A DNA stretch of 55,768 nt from Shackletoniella antarctica. GTDB taxonomy: Bacteria; Cyanobacteriota; Cyanobacteriia; Phormidesmidales; Phormidesmidaceae. Under the pieces are notes generated by a model. The model did not search any database. It was not told the DNA's origin and saw only the letters and a program-made list of their open reading frames with translations. Within the stretch, counting starts at the first letter, position 1, and the number at the start of each line of letters is the position of its first letter. The translations under genes and the position numbers were made by a program. The stretch spans positions 1 through 55,768 of the forward strand of contig QBMN01000005.1 of the NCBI GenBank assembly GCA_003241845.1. Reading direction: 5' to 3'. Shown in pieces: positions 9,329 through 19,356 of the stretch.

Positions 9329-10803
9329 TTCTTCGGCACCCACACCGACACCGAACCCGCCTCGCAGCTAAACTCGGCCCAGCCCTCGTCGTTGGTGGTG
9401 ACGGTTTTCTGAATATGCTCGGTGATGTCGTAGTAGACGCAGTTGGGCTGGCCCAACTGCATCCACTTGCGGCCATCGTCGCCGTTGGTGAGCACCACGG
9501 CCATGCCGCCGGGGTTGTCTTCGGTGCCTAGGCGAGTCCAGCCGACGGTGTTGGGGTGGTCAAAGTAATCATACTGGTGGCCAAAGGCGTGGGTGCTGCG
9601 GGCGTGCAAAAACTTGTCGATCAGCCAGCGGTGGCTGTCGAGCCAGATCTCATATTCGCCGCCGTCATTGCCGGTGTCTTTGTAGTGGGCACCGTAGTAG
9701 TCGGCGTAGAAAATGCAGGGGTAACCGTCCTGGCGCAGCAAAATCAGGGCGTAGGCCAGGGGCTTAAACCAGGGCTCCACCACAGACTCGAGCGATTGCA
9801 GCGGCTGAGAATCGTGGTTGTCGACCAGGGTGACGGCCAGGGCAGGTTGTTCTTTCACCAGGGTGTTGTCAAAAATGGTGGTGAGGTCGTAGTCGCCGCC
9901 CTGCTTACTGGCCTCGCTGAAGTTGTAGTGCAAGGGCGCATCAAACAGGTGCACATCGCCGCCCGTGACCTCGATAAAATGGTGCAGCGCTTCAATTTCG
10001 TAAGACCAATATTCGCCCACCGCAAACAGTCTGCGTCCGGCGGTTTTGCGACAGTGCTCTAGCCACTTGGGAAAGAACCCAGCCCGCACGTGCTTAACCG
10101 CATCGAAGCGGAAGCCATCCACCTGGGTGATCTCGGTATACCAGGCTCCCCAGGCTTTGAGGGCGTCGCGCACCTCGTCTGACTCCATATCGAGGTCGCA
10201 GCCCATCAGGTAGTCGAAAGCGCCTTTCTCAAGGTCAACGTTTTCGTCAAACTGTTTGCCCTCAAACAGGTAAACGGCCTCGTAGTCAGGGTTGTTTTCG
10301 TCGTAGTCGACGGCATCAAAATGCCACCAGTGCCACTCCATATTAGAGTATTTGCCCTGGCGACCGGGAAAGGTGAAATGGGTCCACACCTTCACCGTGC
10401 GAGGTTCGTCAATGGCTTCATGGCGATTGTCGTGGCTCATGGGGGTGGCCGTGACCTCTTCTGCCTGATCGCCGCCCAGCATGTGGTTAAACACCACGTC
10501 GCCATAGACGCGAATGCCCGCCTCTTTAGCGGCTTTAATCGACTGGATATATTCGTCTTTAGTGCCGTACTTGGTGCGAACGCTGCTCTTTTGATCGAAC
10601 TCGCCCAGGTCGTAGAGGTCGTAGACGCTGTAGCCCACGTCGTAGCCCCCGGCGTTGCCCTTGTAGGCGGGGGGCAACCAGACGGAGGTGATGCCCGCCG
10701 CTGCCAAATCTTTGACGTTGCTGGCAAACTCGTTCCACAGGTTGCCATCGGGTTCGTTGTACCAATGGAAATATTGCATCATCACGCCATTTGGCTCTGA
10801 CAT
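9325..10803 (-). CDS. Cytoplasmic alpha-amylase (GH13)
   Basis: NGVMMQYFHWY, GIRVYGDVVFNHMLGGD, VDGFRFDAVKHV, and LVDNHDSQPLQS motifs of GH13. No signal peptide. Confidence 0.92.
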   Translation of the reverse strand: MSEPNGVMMQYFHWYNEPDGNLWNEFASNVKDLAAAGITSVWLPPAYKGNAGGYDVGYSVYDLYDLGEFDQKSSVRTKYGTKDEYIQSIKAAKEAGIRVYGDVVFNHMLGGDQAEEVTATPMSHDNRHEAIDEPRTVKVWTHFTFPGRQGKYSNMEWHWWHFDAVDYDENNPDYEAVYLFEGKQFDENVDLEKGAFDYLMGCDLDMESDEVRDALKAWGAWYTEITQVDGFRFDAVKHVRAGFFPKWLEHCRKTAGRRLFAVGEYWSYEIEALHHFIEVTGGDVHLFDAPLHYNFSEASKQGGDYDLTTIFDNTLVKEQPALAVTLVDNHDSQPLQSLESVVEPWFKPLAYALILLRQDGYPCIFYADYYGAHYKDTGNDGGEYEIWLDSHRWLIDKFLHARSTHAFGHQYDYFDHPNTVGWTRLGTEDNPGGMAVVLTNGDDGRKWMQLGQPNCVYYDITEHIQKTVTTNDEGWAEFSCEAGSVSVWVPKN

Positions 10804-11147
10804 AACCCGTGGGCTCCTGGGATAACGTTGACAGTTGTGCCAAGTCCAGCGTGGGGGCTGTAGTTTGCCCGCAGGCAGGACTCAGTTCTGGACTTGGATG
10901 AGGTTCAGATTTGAAATTATGGCAGATATTTTGAGATTCCTCAGTCTACCTTTTGGAGTATTTCGGTAGACCACAATCTCTGCCGAACTATTCTCTATCT
11001 AGATATAAGAAAAGCTAGATATAAGAAAAGGTAAAAATATGCTGCTTTAAGGATTAAATGGTCAAGCTGTGTAGCGCTAAATACATAGTTGCAGGATGGT
11101 TGAACCATTCGGATTTTAAGTAACCTCTGGGGTGGGCGATCGCACTC

Positions 11148-12164
11148 CTAGATTTGCTCTAGCTCAGCCGGTTCGCCGTTGAGGCGGCGGGGGGTGCGAT
11201 CGCACCCTTCCAGCGTCTCTATCGCCTCGCCGCTAGCGGCCCCCAGCTCTTTAAACTTGCGGGTCGTCACCAGCACCCGGCTTTCCAGACAGCCCGCCGT
11301 CTGGTTAAAGGCTTTCACCGAGGCATCTAGCCCCCGGTGCAGCTTCACCATGTGGCTGGTGAGCACGGCCACGCGATCATAGAGTTCGCGGCCCAGGGCG
11401 CTGACCATTTGGGCGTTTTCGGCCATTTTTTCGTGCCGCCAGCCGTAGGTGATCGCCTTCAGCAGGGCAATCAGCGTGGTGGGTGTGGCGAGAATCACGC
11501 TCTGGCTGACGCCGTACTCAATCAATTGTGGGTCGTGCTCCAGGGCGGCGCTAAAGAAGGTTTCCCCCGGCAAAAACAGCACCGCAAACTCGGGGGAATT
11601 GTCAAACTGATCCCAGTAGGCTTTGGCCCCCAGCTGGGTGAGGTGGGTGCGCACCTGGCGGGCGTGGGCTTGCAGGCGATCGCGCCGAGTCGCCTCGTCG
11701 GGCGCTTCCAGCGATTCTAAATACCCTTGCAATGGCGCTTTAGAGTCCACAATAATCTGCCGCCCGTTGGGCAGCTTGATCACCATGTCGGGCCGCAGCC
11801 GCCCGCCTTCGGTCTCCACCGAGGGCTGCTCCACAAAGTCGCAGTATTCGATCATGCCCGCCATCTCCACCACCCGGCGCAGCTGCATTTCGCCCCAGCG
11901 GCCCCGCACCTGGGGGGCACGCAGCGCCTTGACCAGGTTGGCGGTCTCGCCCTGGAGCTGGGTTTGGCTGAGGGCCAGCGATTTGACCTGCTCAGTGAGG
12001 CTGGCGTAGGCCGAGACGCGATCGCGCTCCAGCGATTGCAGCTTGCTATCTACCTTATCCAGCGCGTCTTTTAGCGGGCTGACCAGAGAATCTATGGCCT
12101 GCTGGCGCAGATTGAGGCTGCCCTCGGCCTGGGTCTGAAAGCTCGACAGGGTGGCCTGGGCCAA
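11148..12164 (-). pseudogene. rmuC: DNA recombination protein RmuC, C-terminal part (separated from its N-terminus by an in-frame TAG)
   Basis: RMU core LRAPQVRGRWGEMQLRRVVEMAGMIEYCDFVEQPSVETEGGRLRPDMVIKLPNGRQIIVDSKAPL. In the same frame as the 12243-12674 ORF. Confidence 0.88.
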
Positions 12165-12242
12165 TTCTAAAAACGACTGGTTGTTGCGCGCCAGGGCATC
12201 GGCAGACAGCGCCTGAAAGGTGTGGGCCAGCCGCTGCTGGGC

Positions 12243-12674
12243 CTAGTCGAGCAGGGCAACTTTTTCTTGGGTAGCGCTGTGGGCGTGGGTGAGCTGGGTT
12301 TGCAGCTCCGCCAGCTTGGCCAGCAGCAGGGAGTTTTCCTGCTGGGTCTGGGCTAGGTGGGTGGTGCGATCGCTCAGCATTTTCTCCAGCTCCCCCAGTC
12401 GACCCAGCTGGGCCTCAGCGGTGGCGCGGCGGGCGGCTTCGTCGCGCAGCTCGTGGCGGCTGTAGTCGAGCTGGCCCTGCATATCTCGCTGGGTGGTTCG
12501 CAGCTCTTCGATCTGCTGGTCTTTGTGGTGCAGGCGCTCGATCAGGCTGGCGCGATCGCCCACCATCTCCGCCTTGGTGCGCTCTCGCACGGTTTGCAGG
12601 CGGCTGGCCAACAGCAGAGCAGTTAGCCCCGCCCCGAGCACCAGCCCTAAAATAATGCCGATTGCCGCTGGCAT
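12243..12674 (-). pseudogene. rmuC: RmuC N-terminal part (TM anchor plus coiled coil), ending at an in-frame TAG
   Basis: MPAAIGIILGLVLGAGLTALLLASRL... coiled coil ...EKVALLD*. Reading on past TAG gives AQQRLAHTFQALSADALARNNQSFLELAQATLSSF, continuous with the 12164 ORF. Confidence 0.85.
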
Positions 12675-12784
12675 ACCCGTTCTCCTCTGCTAGACTCTGC
12701 CCCGCAACTCTCGGTCAACGGGAATGCTGGGGTACACGTATACTACACTCAACCTATTCACTCAACATTCCCTAGGCAACATCC

Positions 12785-12806
12785 GGGCAGACACGTGGGT
12801 CTGCCC
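12785..12806. repeat. Palindromic repeat GGGCAGAC-ACGTGG-GTCTGCCC
   Basis: 8-bp inverted repeat followed by CTACCCACCC; similar in style to the carB-internal palindrome. Confidence 0.55.
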
Positions 12807-12856
12807 CTACCCACCCATCTACCCATCCACCCACCTACTCACCCACTCTCCTCACC

Positions 12857-13339
12857 ATGCCCACTCTCAAAATCCACCCCGCCACCCCGGCAGACGTGCC
12901 CGCCCTAGTGACGCTGATCAAGGCTCTGGCCGACTACGAAAAGCTGGCCCACGAGGTCACAGGCAAACCAGAGGATTTGGAGCGGGCGCTGTTTGGCGAT
13001 CGCCCCTACGCAGAGGCGGTGCTGGCCTGGGTAGAGGGCACCCCGGTGGGCATGGCCCTGTTCTTTCACAACTTCTCGACCTTTTTGATGCAGCCAGGCA
13101 TCTATTTAGAAGACATTTTTGTGCAGCCCGACTACCGAGGCCAGGGCATCGGCAAGGCCCTGCTGGTGCATGTTGGACAGCTGGCGTTAGAGCGCGGCTG
13201 CGGTCGCCTGGAGTGGAGCGTGCTGGATTGGAACACCCCTGCGATCGAGTTCTACCAGCGCATGGGGGCCGAGATTAAGCCCGAGTGGCAGACCTGCCGG
13301 GTAACGGGGGCGGCGCTGGAGAGGTTTGGGGAGATGTAG
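12857..13339 (+). CDS. GNAT-family N-acetyltransferase
   Basis: IHPATPADVPALVTLIKALADYEKL...YLEDIFVQPDYRGQGIGKALLVHVGQLALERGCGRLEWSVLDWNTPAIEFYQRMGAE. Confidence 0.93.
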   Translation: MPTLKIHPATPADVPALVTLIKALADYEKLAHEVTGKPEDLERALFGDRPYAEAVLAWVEGTPVGMALFFHNFSTFLMQPGIYLEDIFVQPDYRGQGIGKALLVHVGQLALERGCGRLEWSVLDWNTPAIEFYQRMGAEIKPEWQTCRVTGAALERFGEM

Positions 13340-13385
13340 GTTGGGGCAAGGGAACCCAGGGCAGATTATGGCTATGGCAGAACGC

Positions 13386-16300
13386 TCAAGCAGTTTGGGC
13401 ATCGGCGTTAGCAACAGGGACTGCATCTATAGCACCGAGGGTTCTAAGGCTGGCTTTTTGCGCCTCAGAAATGCCCGTGGCTCCGGCAATGTTCATACCT
13501 TCGTAGGGGCGATCGCACGTCAGAGTTTTCACAATCTCCTGGGTCTGCCCATCCCACAGCTGAATCGGTTGTTCAAAGTAAGCGATTGCTAACAGAGAAT
13601 TCACTGGGTTCCAATCGACGCATATTCCCCAGTTCTGTCCATGGATAATTTTCTCACAGTTTCCTGTGCTGACCTGCCAAATTCTCACCGTTAAGTCCGT
13701 GGATGCACTAGCTAACTGTTGGCCATCACGACTCCAAGATACAGAATAGATATGTCCAGGAGTGTGGCCGTGCAAGGTTTGTAAACGTTCACCAGTCGTT
13801 GCATCCCACAGTTTAACTTGACCGACGGCATCTCCACTCGCTAGGACTTTTCCATTTGGACTGAAGGCAAGGTCATGAACAGCGCTATCCACAGAAATAA
13901 CAAGATCACAAATTCCTCTAGTTAAATCCCAAAACCGAATTGTTCCATCCAGACTGCTGCTTGCAATCCGTCCACCATTCGGGAACCAAACAACAGAATT
14001 CACTTGGTTATGATGACCTGGCAAAGTTAGTAAGCATCGCCCAGAGCGAGCATCCCAGAGCTTAATTGTTTGATCATTACCACAACTAATCAAGTGGTTG
14101 CCATCCTGACTCCAGTCAACTGACCTCACCCAACTATAATGCCCTGATAAAACGATTAAGCATTCTCCAGTCTGAACACTCCATATATGAATCGAACCAT
14201 TTGCACTACAACTGGCGAATAACTGTTCGTTTGGGCTCCAAGCCACGAACATGACTCCACTCTCATGACCTCGACAAAATCTTTGGCATACACCCGTTTG
14301 GCTATCCCACAACCGCACAGTATGGTCCATGCTGCTACTTAAAAGGCGAATTCCGTCTTTGCTCCACTTAATACACCAGGAGGCATTGCTATATCCTCTC
14401 AAGCTTTTGACACACTGCCATGTTTCAGTATTCCAAAGTTTTATCACCTGGTCATGGGAAATACTGACAAGGCTTTTACCATTGCGATTCCAGGCAACTG
14501 CCCAAACCCAGTTTTGGTGCTCTTGTAACACCTGCATACATTGGAGAGAACGATCCCATAGAGTAATTGTGTGATCAATGCTTCCCCCAGCTAGGGTATT
14601 GCCATCAGGACTCCAATTCAAGTTAAAGATACAATCTCGGCTGGCAACTGTTTGCAAACATTTTCCGGATTGCCAATCCCAAAGTTTCACAACTTGATCA
14701 TGGCCACTACTGGCAAGGATTCTGCCATTCGGGTGCAGAGCCAGAGAAAACACCCAATAATCATGAGCTTGAATGACCTGGATGCAATCGCCCGAAGCCA
14801 CATTCCAAAGTTTAATCGTGTGATCGCTATAGGCTCCAGCTAGTACAGCTCCATCATTTAGCCATACCAAAGAGAAAATCCAGCAATCCTGACAATCCAA
14901 ATCCTTTGTTTCCAAGCGAGCAAGGCAGGTTCCGGTTTCTCCATCCCAAATCAAAATAAACGGTGCTTGCCCTCCACAGGCAAGTTTTTTACCATCAGGA
15001 CTCCAGGCTAACGAAAAGACCCAATCGCTAAATCCTGAAAAGTCCTTCAGCCATTGACCTGTACGAGCATCTAAAAGGCTAACTTTTTGCTCAAATTTAT
15101 AGGCCAGAGTCGTTCCACTAGGGTGCCAAGCAGCTCCCATCACCCAACCTTGATTCCCTTTGATAGTAATCAATGGCTGCAGGGTTTCAAATTGCCAAAT
15201 GTGCAGCTCCCCGTTGGTATCGCCGAAAGCGAAGTACTGACCATGGGGGTCAAAATCTATCCATAGCCCACCAGCAAACGATTGAGTAAAAGTCGTTTCC
15301 AAAAACTTGGTCGATTGAAAATTGACCCGCTGTAGCGTTGCCCCCTGCAGTTCGGCATGCCGAATGGTGAGGTGAGAGAAGTCACAACCCGTCAAGTCAA
15401 TATCCAGATGTAGGCACAGGTTGATTAAGTTACCAACGCCATAACTGCCAACTACGCTTAGAGTGCTACGTAAGGCAGACAAAATAGTTTGCAGATGCTG
15501 CTCCAGCCCTTCGGCATCCTGGTGGAAGGCAGCCTTGAGGCGTTTCATCAACGGAGTTAAGATCACCCGAACCTGGCTTTCTCGGATGTAGTCTAGAACC
15601 GTCGTTTTCATTAATGCATAGCGATTCAGGCAGGTGATTTCCCCTTGTATAAGTTCATCAGCCAACTGCATAATCAAACGGTCGGTGACATATTCCATAA
15701 TCACTGGCTGTTGGGTATACTTCCCCGTTGCCTTGTCCTTGCCCTTCAGCACCCGCTTTTCAATTAGGCTGCGCCCGGTGAGCGATTCCAGGGCTTCTAG
15801 CAAACTGGCGCGGTTAATGGCAGGCACAATGTCAGATTGTAAGTCAGCCAGCACCGTCCACTCTCGGTTAATCGCCAGCCAGTACATCACCGTCTGCTCT
15901 AGGGGCGACAGCCGCTCAAACTGCTGATCTAACAGGCGACGGATGCCATTAAAGATCGGAGTCTCGGATTCAAAAAAAGCGGCGATTTCCCCCTCAAACA
16001 AACTTTGAATTGAGGTGGCCACCATTTTCAACGCCAGGGGATTGCAGCGGTACAGTTCACATAGGCGACGTTTTTCGTCTTCGGTGCCCACCAACCGCTT
16101 CGCCTCAATTAAGGCCAGTGAGGCTTCCCAGGAACCCTTCAGCACCAGCAGCCGCACTGCCCCCTGGCGATCTTCCATCAGAGCAACCTTGGTTGATCGC
16201 TCCCGACTGGTGAGCACTACACAACTCTGATGGCTGGCTTCCCCCAGCACCTGCACCAGGTCGGCATAGTTGGCGAACTGGGGCTGATAGTAGCCCCCCT

Positions 16301-16961
16301 CCTTTCCCGGCTGGAGCAGCGTCTCTTGGTTATCTAAAATCACCAAACAGCGGTGGGTTTGCAGCCAGTGCAGCAATCGCTCGGGCTTGGCCTGAATGTC
16401 TTGCTTGCCAGAGACAAAGGGCACCAACTCGGCCAGCAGGGTTTCTAGGGGTGGGGCATTGCGGAGCGATCGCCAAATCACAAAGTCAAACTCCCCCGCT
16501 ACCTGTCGTGCCACTTTGGCCGCCAGGGAACTCTTACCAATGCCGCCCTGACCGGCGATCGCTACCAGCCGACAGCGTTGCTCAGTCATGCAGTAGGTCA
16601 GTTGTTCAATCTCGTCCTGCCGCCCCTGGAAGGCACTCACATCCGGCGCTTCGCCCCAGTCAACCGCCCGCTTCACCGCCGGTAATCGATGAGGCAGGGG
16701 GTTGTCCTGGTTAGTGAGGATAGCGCGCAGGGTGGTTTTGTTGACCTTGCGATCGAGGGCCTGGCTCAGCAACTTCCAAAACTTGGGGCCAACATCGCGT
16801 TGCAGGTAGTTGACGGTGTAGCCAGAACGCTCGGCGATGCGATCGTAGGTCAGATTTTCCCAGGCTCCATACACCAAGGCAATTTCAACTTGGGTCAGCG
16901 GCCTCTCAATTTTGTTATTAAAAGCACAATTCAAGAACTCCAAAGCCTGCTCAAAGTCCAT
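13386..16961 (-). CDS. STAND protein: N-terminal HTH-like domain + NB-ARC NTPase + short pentapeptide-like linker + WD40 repeats
   Basis: Walker A AIAGQGGIGKSSLAAKVA, Walker B-like CLVILDNQETLL, linker LTGCDFSHLTIRHAELQGATLQRVNFQSTKF, then many WD40 blades (e.g. GHDQVVKLWDWQSGKCLQTV). Confidence 0.93.
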   Translation of the reverse strand: MDFEQALEFLNCAFNNKIERPLTQVEIALVYGAWENLTYDRIAERSGYTVNYLQRDVGPKFWKLLSQALDRKVNKTTLRAILTNQDNPLPHRLPAVKRAVDWGEAPDVSAFQGRQDEIEQLTYCMTEQRCRLVAIAGQGGIGKSSLAAKVARQVAGEFDFVIWRSLRNAPPLETLLAELVPFVSGKQDIQAKPERLLHWLQTHRCLVILDNQETLLQPGKEGGYYQPQFANYADLVQVLGEASHQSCVVLTSRERSTKVALMEDRQGAVRLLVLKGSWEASLALIEAKRLVGTEDEKRRLCELYRCNPLALKMVATSIQSLFEGEIAAFFESETPIFNGIRRLLDQQFERLSPLEQTVMYWLAINREWTVLADLQSDIVPAINRASLLEALESLTGRSLIEKRVLKGKDKATGKYTQQPVIMEYVTDRLIMQLADELIQGEITCLNRYALMKTTVLDYIRESQVRVILTPLMKRLKAAFHQDAEGLEQHLQTILSALRSTLSVVGSYGVGNLINLCLHLDIDLTGCDFSHLTIRHAELQGATLQRVNFQSTKFLETTFTQSFAGGLWIDFDPHGQYFAFGDTNGELHIWQFETLQPLITIKGNQGWVMGAAWHPSGTTLAYKFEQKVSLLDARTGQWLKDFSGFSDWVFSLAWSPDGKKLACGGQAPFILIWDGETGTCLARLETKDLDCQDCWIFSLVWLNDGAVLAGAYSDHTIKLWNVASGDCIQVIQAHDYWVFSLALHPNGRILASSGHDQVVKLWDWQSGKCLQTVASRDCIFNLNWSPDGNTLAGGSIDHTITLWDRSLQCMQVLQEHQNWVWAVAWNRNGKSLVSISHDQVIKLWNTETWQCVKSLRGYSNASWCIKWSKDGIRLLSSSMDHTVRLWDSQTGVCQRFCRGHESGVMFVAWSPNEQLFASCSANGSIHIWSVQTGECLIVLSGHYSWVRSVDWSQDGNHLISCGNDQTIKLWDARSGRCLLTLPGHHNQVNSVVWFPNGGRIASSSLDGTIRFWDLTRGICDLVISVDSAVHDLAFSPNGKVLASGDAVGQVKLWDATTGERLQTLHGHTPGHIYSVSWSRDGQQLASASTDLTVRIWQVSTGNCEKIIHGQNWGICVDWNPVNSLLAIAYFEQPIQLWDGQTQEIVKTLTCDRPYEGMNIAGATGISEAQKASLRTLGAIDAVPVANADAQTA

Positions 16962-16997
16962 AATCTGTCTTCGGATAGATGCATAGTCTGAATTAGA

Positions 16998-17029
16998 CCA
17001 TACTTTCCCTACCCAACTCCATACTTTCC
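16998..17029. promoter_or_regulatory. Candidate operator: direct repeat CCATACTTTCC x2, 21-bp period, in a divergent intergenic region
   Basis: CCATACTTTCC at 16998-17008 and 17019-17029, between the STAND gene (-) and the Cys-rich protein gene (+). Confidence 0.35.
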
Positions 17030-17091
17030 TGAGAAGACAGCGACATCTAGGTTTGATATTGTCCTAAGCAACTTAACGTATTGAGAGCTTA

Positions 17092-18366
17092 TTGATGAAG
17101 TACTTGATAATCAGGGCTAGATCACTCTTAGTGATTGTTTTGTCTATAGTGATCACGTTACCAATTCTGTTCAATATTCAAACTGCGTATGCTCAGTCAC
17201 TTCCTTCACCATTTTTATCTGATTCGGATAAAGCAGCAGTTTTAGCTTGGATTGCTCGCGAAACTGCGGCAGCAAAATCGCCTTATTGTTATCGACCGAC
17301 GTATGGTCGCGGAGCTGGCACAATACCGAGTGAGGCAGGATCTGATCGCATCAAAATTGGCGCCTTGAGTTACAGCCAGTGCCCCGTCAACACAAAGCGC
17401 GTGGGTTTCGATTGCCACTCGATATGCCCAAATGATATGCGCGACGATGGTCTATTCTGCCGAATTTCGGAATACGGACGTGGCGCAGGCTATGTTAAAC
17501 GAAGTATTTGCGAGAGAAATGCCGGTAACTGGGGCACTTCAGAGTGTGATAAATACGGTTTGCTGTTTTATCCAAAATGTAGATCTGGGTACAGTGCATT
17601 TGGCTCCAATATCTGCCGACCAAACCAACCTGACTGTAACGCACTGGGGCTAGGAGGTAGATTCGATTTGTCTTGTGCGAAAAGAGTCTTTGTAGGTGAT
17701 CCAAAGCCGTTGGTATGTAGCTCTGAAAAAGAAAATGATGCTGGCCTTTGTTATCCCACATGCAGAAATGAATGGACTGGCGAGGGACCAGTTTGTTGGC
17801 AAAATTGCGCTCCTGGTACTTTTACTTGTTTTGCAGGATGTGCAAAAGACGCACGTGCCTGCACACAATATGTAAGTGGTACTTACAAAGCAACACAGGC
17901 GTTAGCTGTTAACAGCGCTTTACTCTATATGAGTTTGGGAACTTCCAAAGGAAGACTTACGGATACTGAACAAGCGCTTGAATTTGCTCTTGATTCAATT
18001 CAAACTTACCAAGCACAATATGAGGTGGGAAGAAATATGGAAGGATATGCAAAAAGTGTTAATACTCGGCTTTCTACTTTCACTAGTGCTTTTGAATCAC
18101 AAATGGAAGAAGTAACATCAAAATATGTTGTTGACTCATTGCATAGCAAATTTGGTGAACAAGGGTTTGTGTGGATTGCTAAAGAGTATGCGAAGAGCCA
18201 ACTTCAGGTTGTTATGTCAACGCGTAAGATAGCGGAAAAGACAATCCTTTCTCTAGCCCCTGTAATTGATCCGATTGGAGTTATCGATGTTGTGGAAGCA
18301 TTTAAGTATCCTATTTGCGATAGGGATATGCCCTTCCCAAGTGTCACAATTCTAAATCCAGAATAA
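17092..18366 (+). CDS. Secreted cysteine-rich protein of unknown function with C-terminal helical domain
   Basis: Signal peptide (LLVIVLSIVITLPILFNIQTAYAQS). Repeated Cys blocks (CPVNTKRVGFDCHSICPNDMRDDGLFCRISEYGRGAGY; DAGLCYPTCRNEWTGEGPVCWQNCAPGTFTCFAGCAKDARACTQ), then a Cys-poor region ending DPIGVIDVVEAFKYPIC. Confidence 0.85.
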   Translation: MMKYLIIRARSLLVIVLSIVITLPILFNIQTAYAQSLPSPFLSDSDKAAVLAWIARETAAAKSPYCYRPTYGRGAGTIPSEAGSDRIKIGALSYSQCPVNTKRVGFDCHSICPNDMRDDGLFCRISEYGRGAGYVKRSICERNAGNWGTSECDKYGLLFYPKCRSGYSAFGSNICRPNQPDCNALGLGGRFDLSCAKRVFVGDPKPLVCSSEKENDAGLCYPTCRNEWTGEGPVCWQNCAPGTFTCFAGCAKDARACTQYVSGTYKATQALAVNSALLYMSLGTSKGRLTDTEQALEFALDSIQTYQAQYEVGRNMEGYAKSVNTRLSTFTSAFESQMEEVTSKYVVDSLHSKFGEQGFVWIAKEYAKSQLQVVMSTRKIAEKTILSLAPVIDPIGVIDVVEAFKYPICDRDMPFPSVTILNPE

Positions 18367-18505
18367 ATTAGGTTGTTGGTTTAAGGTATGAGTGAGGGAA
18401 GTAAGGTCGGCAATCAAAACAAAAGCTTGATTGTATTGGCAACTGTTAAGTTCATTTCAAAACCAACAACTCCCAATTTCAAGCTCAAAGACTATAGTGA
18501 GAGTT

Positions 18506-19264
18506 ATGAACCTGCAAGCAATTTGGCATGAAAAAGTTTTCCAGAATGTGCTTTTGTTGGCAACAGCAATTCTGTTGTTTTCGATGGGAATAGGCTGGTC
18601 AACACCCACATATGCAGCAACAACTATTGGAACTGAAGCCGAGGTTTTGCAAATCATCCGTAAGCATCCCGAAGTTATTTTAGAATCTCTCCAAGCTTAT
18701 GAGGAGCAACAACGGGAGAAACAAGAGAAATCTAGACAACAAATCCTTGACAATGTCAAGAATAACCCCATCAGTTACATTCAAGGATCTCCTGCTACTG
18801 GAATAGTTGATCGAAAGGTTGTTCTCGTAGAATTTTCAGACTTTCAATGCCCTTTCTGCGCGCAAGCCCATAACACTCTGAAACAATTTTTACAGGGCCA
18901 TCAGGACGAAGTTACTCTCGTATATAAGCATTTCCCCTTAAGTGAAATTCATCCTGAAGCTACATCGGCAGCAAAAGCTTCATGGGCAGCAGGTCAACAG
19001 GGAAAATTTTGGGAATATCATGATGCCCTCTTTTCTCAACAGGATAAATTGGGGGAGCAGCTATATCTGGATATTGCTAATCACCTGAATCTATCTATGG
19101 AAAAGTTTGACCAGGATCGCCAAGGTGTCGAAGTAGATTTTGCCATTCAAAAAGATTTAGAATTGGCCGATAAATTAGGTGTACAAGGCACTCCTTTTCT
19201 GTTCATGAACGGCAAGATTTTTGAAGGGGCTGTACCGCTCTCTGTTTTAGAGCAGTCGTTATAA
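18506..19264 (+). CDS. DsbA-family thiol:disulfide oxidoreductase (exported)
   Basis: MNLQAIWHEKVFQNVLLLATAILLFSMGIGWSTPTYAAT leader; VVLVEFSDFQCPFCAQAHNTLKQFL (CPFC active site); GVQGTPFLFMNGKIFEGAVP (cis-Pro). Start at 18506 preferred to 18431. Confidence 0.9.
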   Translation: MNLQAIWHEKVFQNVLLLATAILLFSMGIGWSTPTYAATTIGTEAEVLQIIRKHPEVILESLQAYEEQQREKQEKSRQQILDNVKNNPISYIQGSPATGIVDRKVVLVEFSDFQCPFCAQAHNTLKQFLQGHQDEVTLVYKHFPLSEIHPEATSAAKASWAAGQQGKFWEYHDALFSQQDKLGEQLYLDIANHLNLSMEKFDQDRQGVEVDFAIQKDLELADKLGVQGTPFLFMNGKIFEGAVPLSVLEQSL

Positions 19265-19328
19265 GTAGAAAGGCGCAATTATTTGTAAAACACGGTAGGC
19301 TCTTAAAAAAGAGCACAACCCTTAACCA

Positions 19329-19356
19329 GCATGGGTTACGCTGCGCTAACCCATGC
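19329..19356. repeat. Palindrome GCATGGGTTA-CGCTGCGC-TAACCCATGC
   Basis: 10-bp perfect inverted repeat. Confidence 0.65.

Noticed and set aside
13386-16961. Calling the NB-ARC/WD40 gene a known Avs or CARD-type defence system
   Set aside because: Only STAND architecture is visible; no characteristic Avs effector or sensor domain could be recognised by eye.
17092-18366. Calling the Cys-rich protein a specific toxin (e.g. pore-former)
   Set aside because: The helical C-terminus is suggestive only; no diagnostic toxin motif was found.
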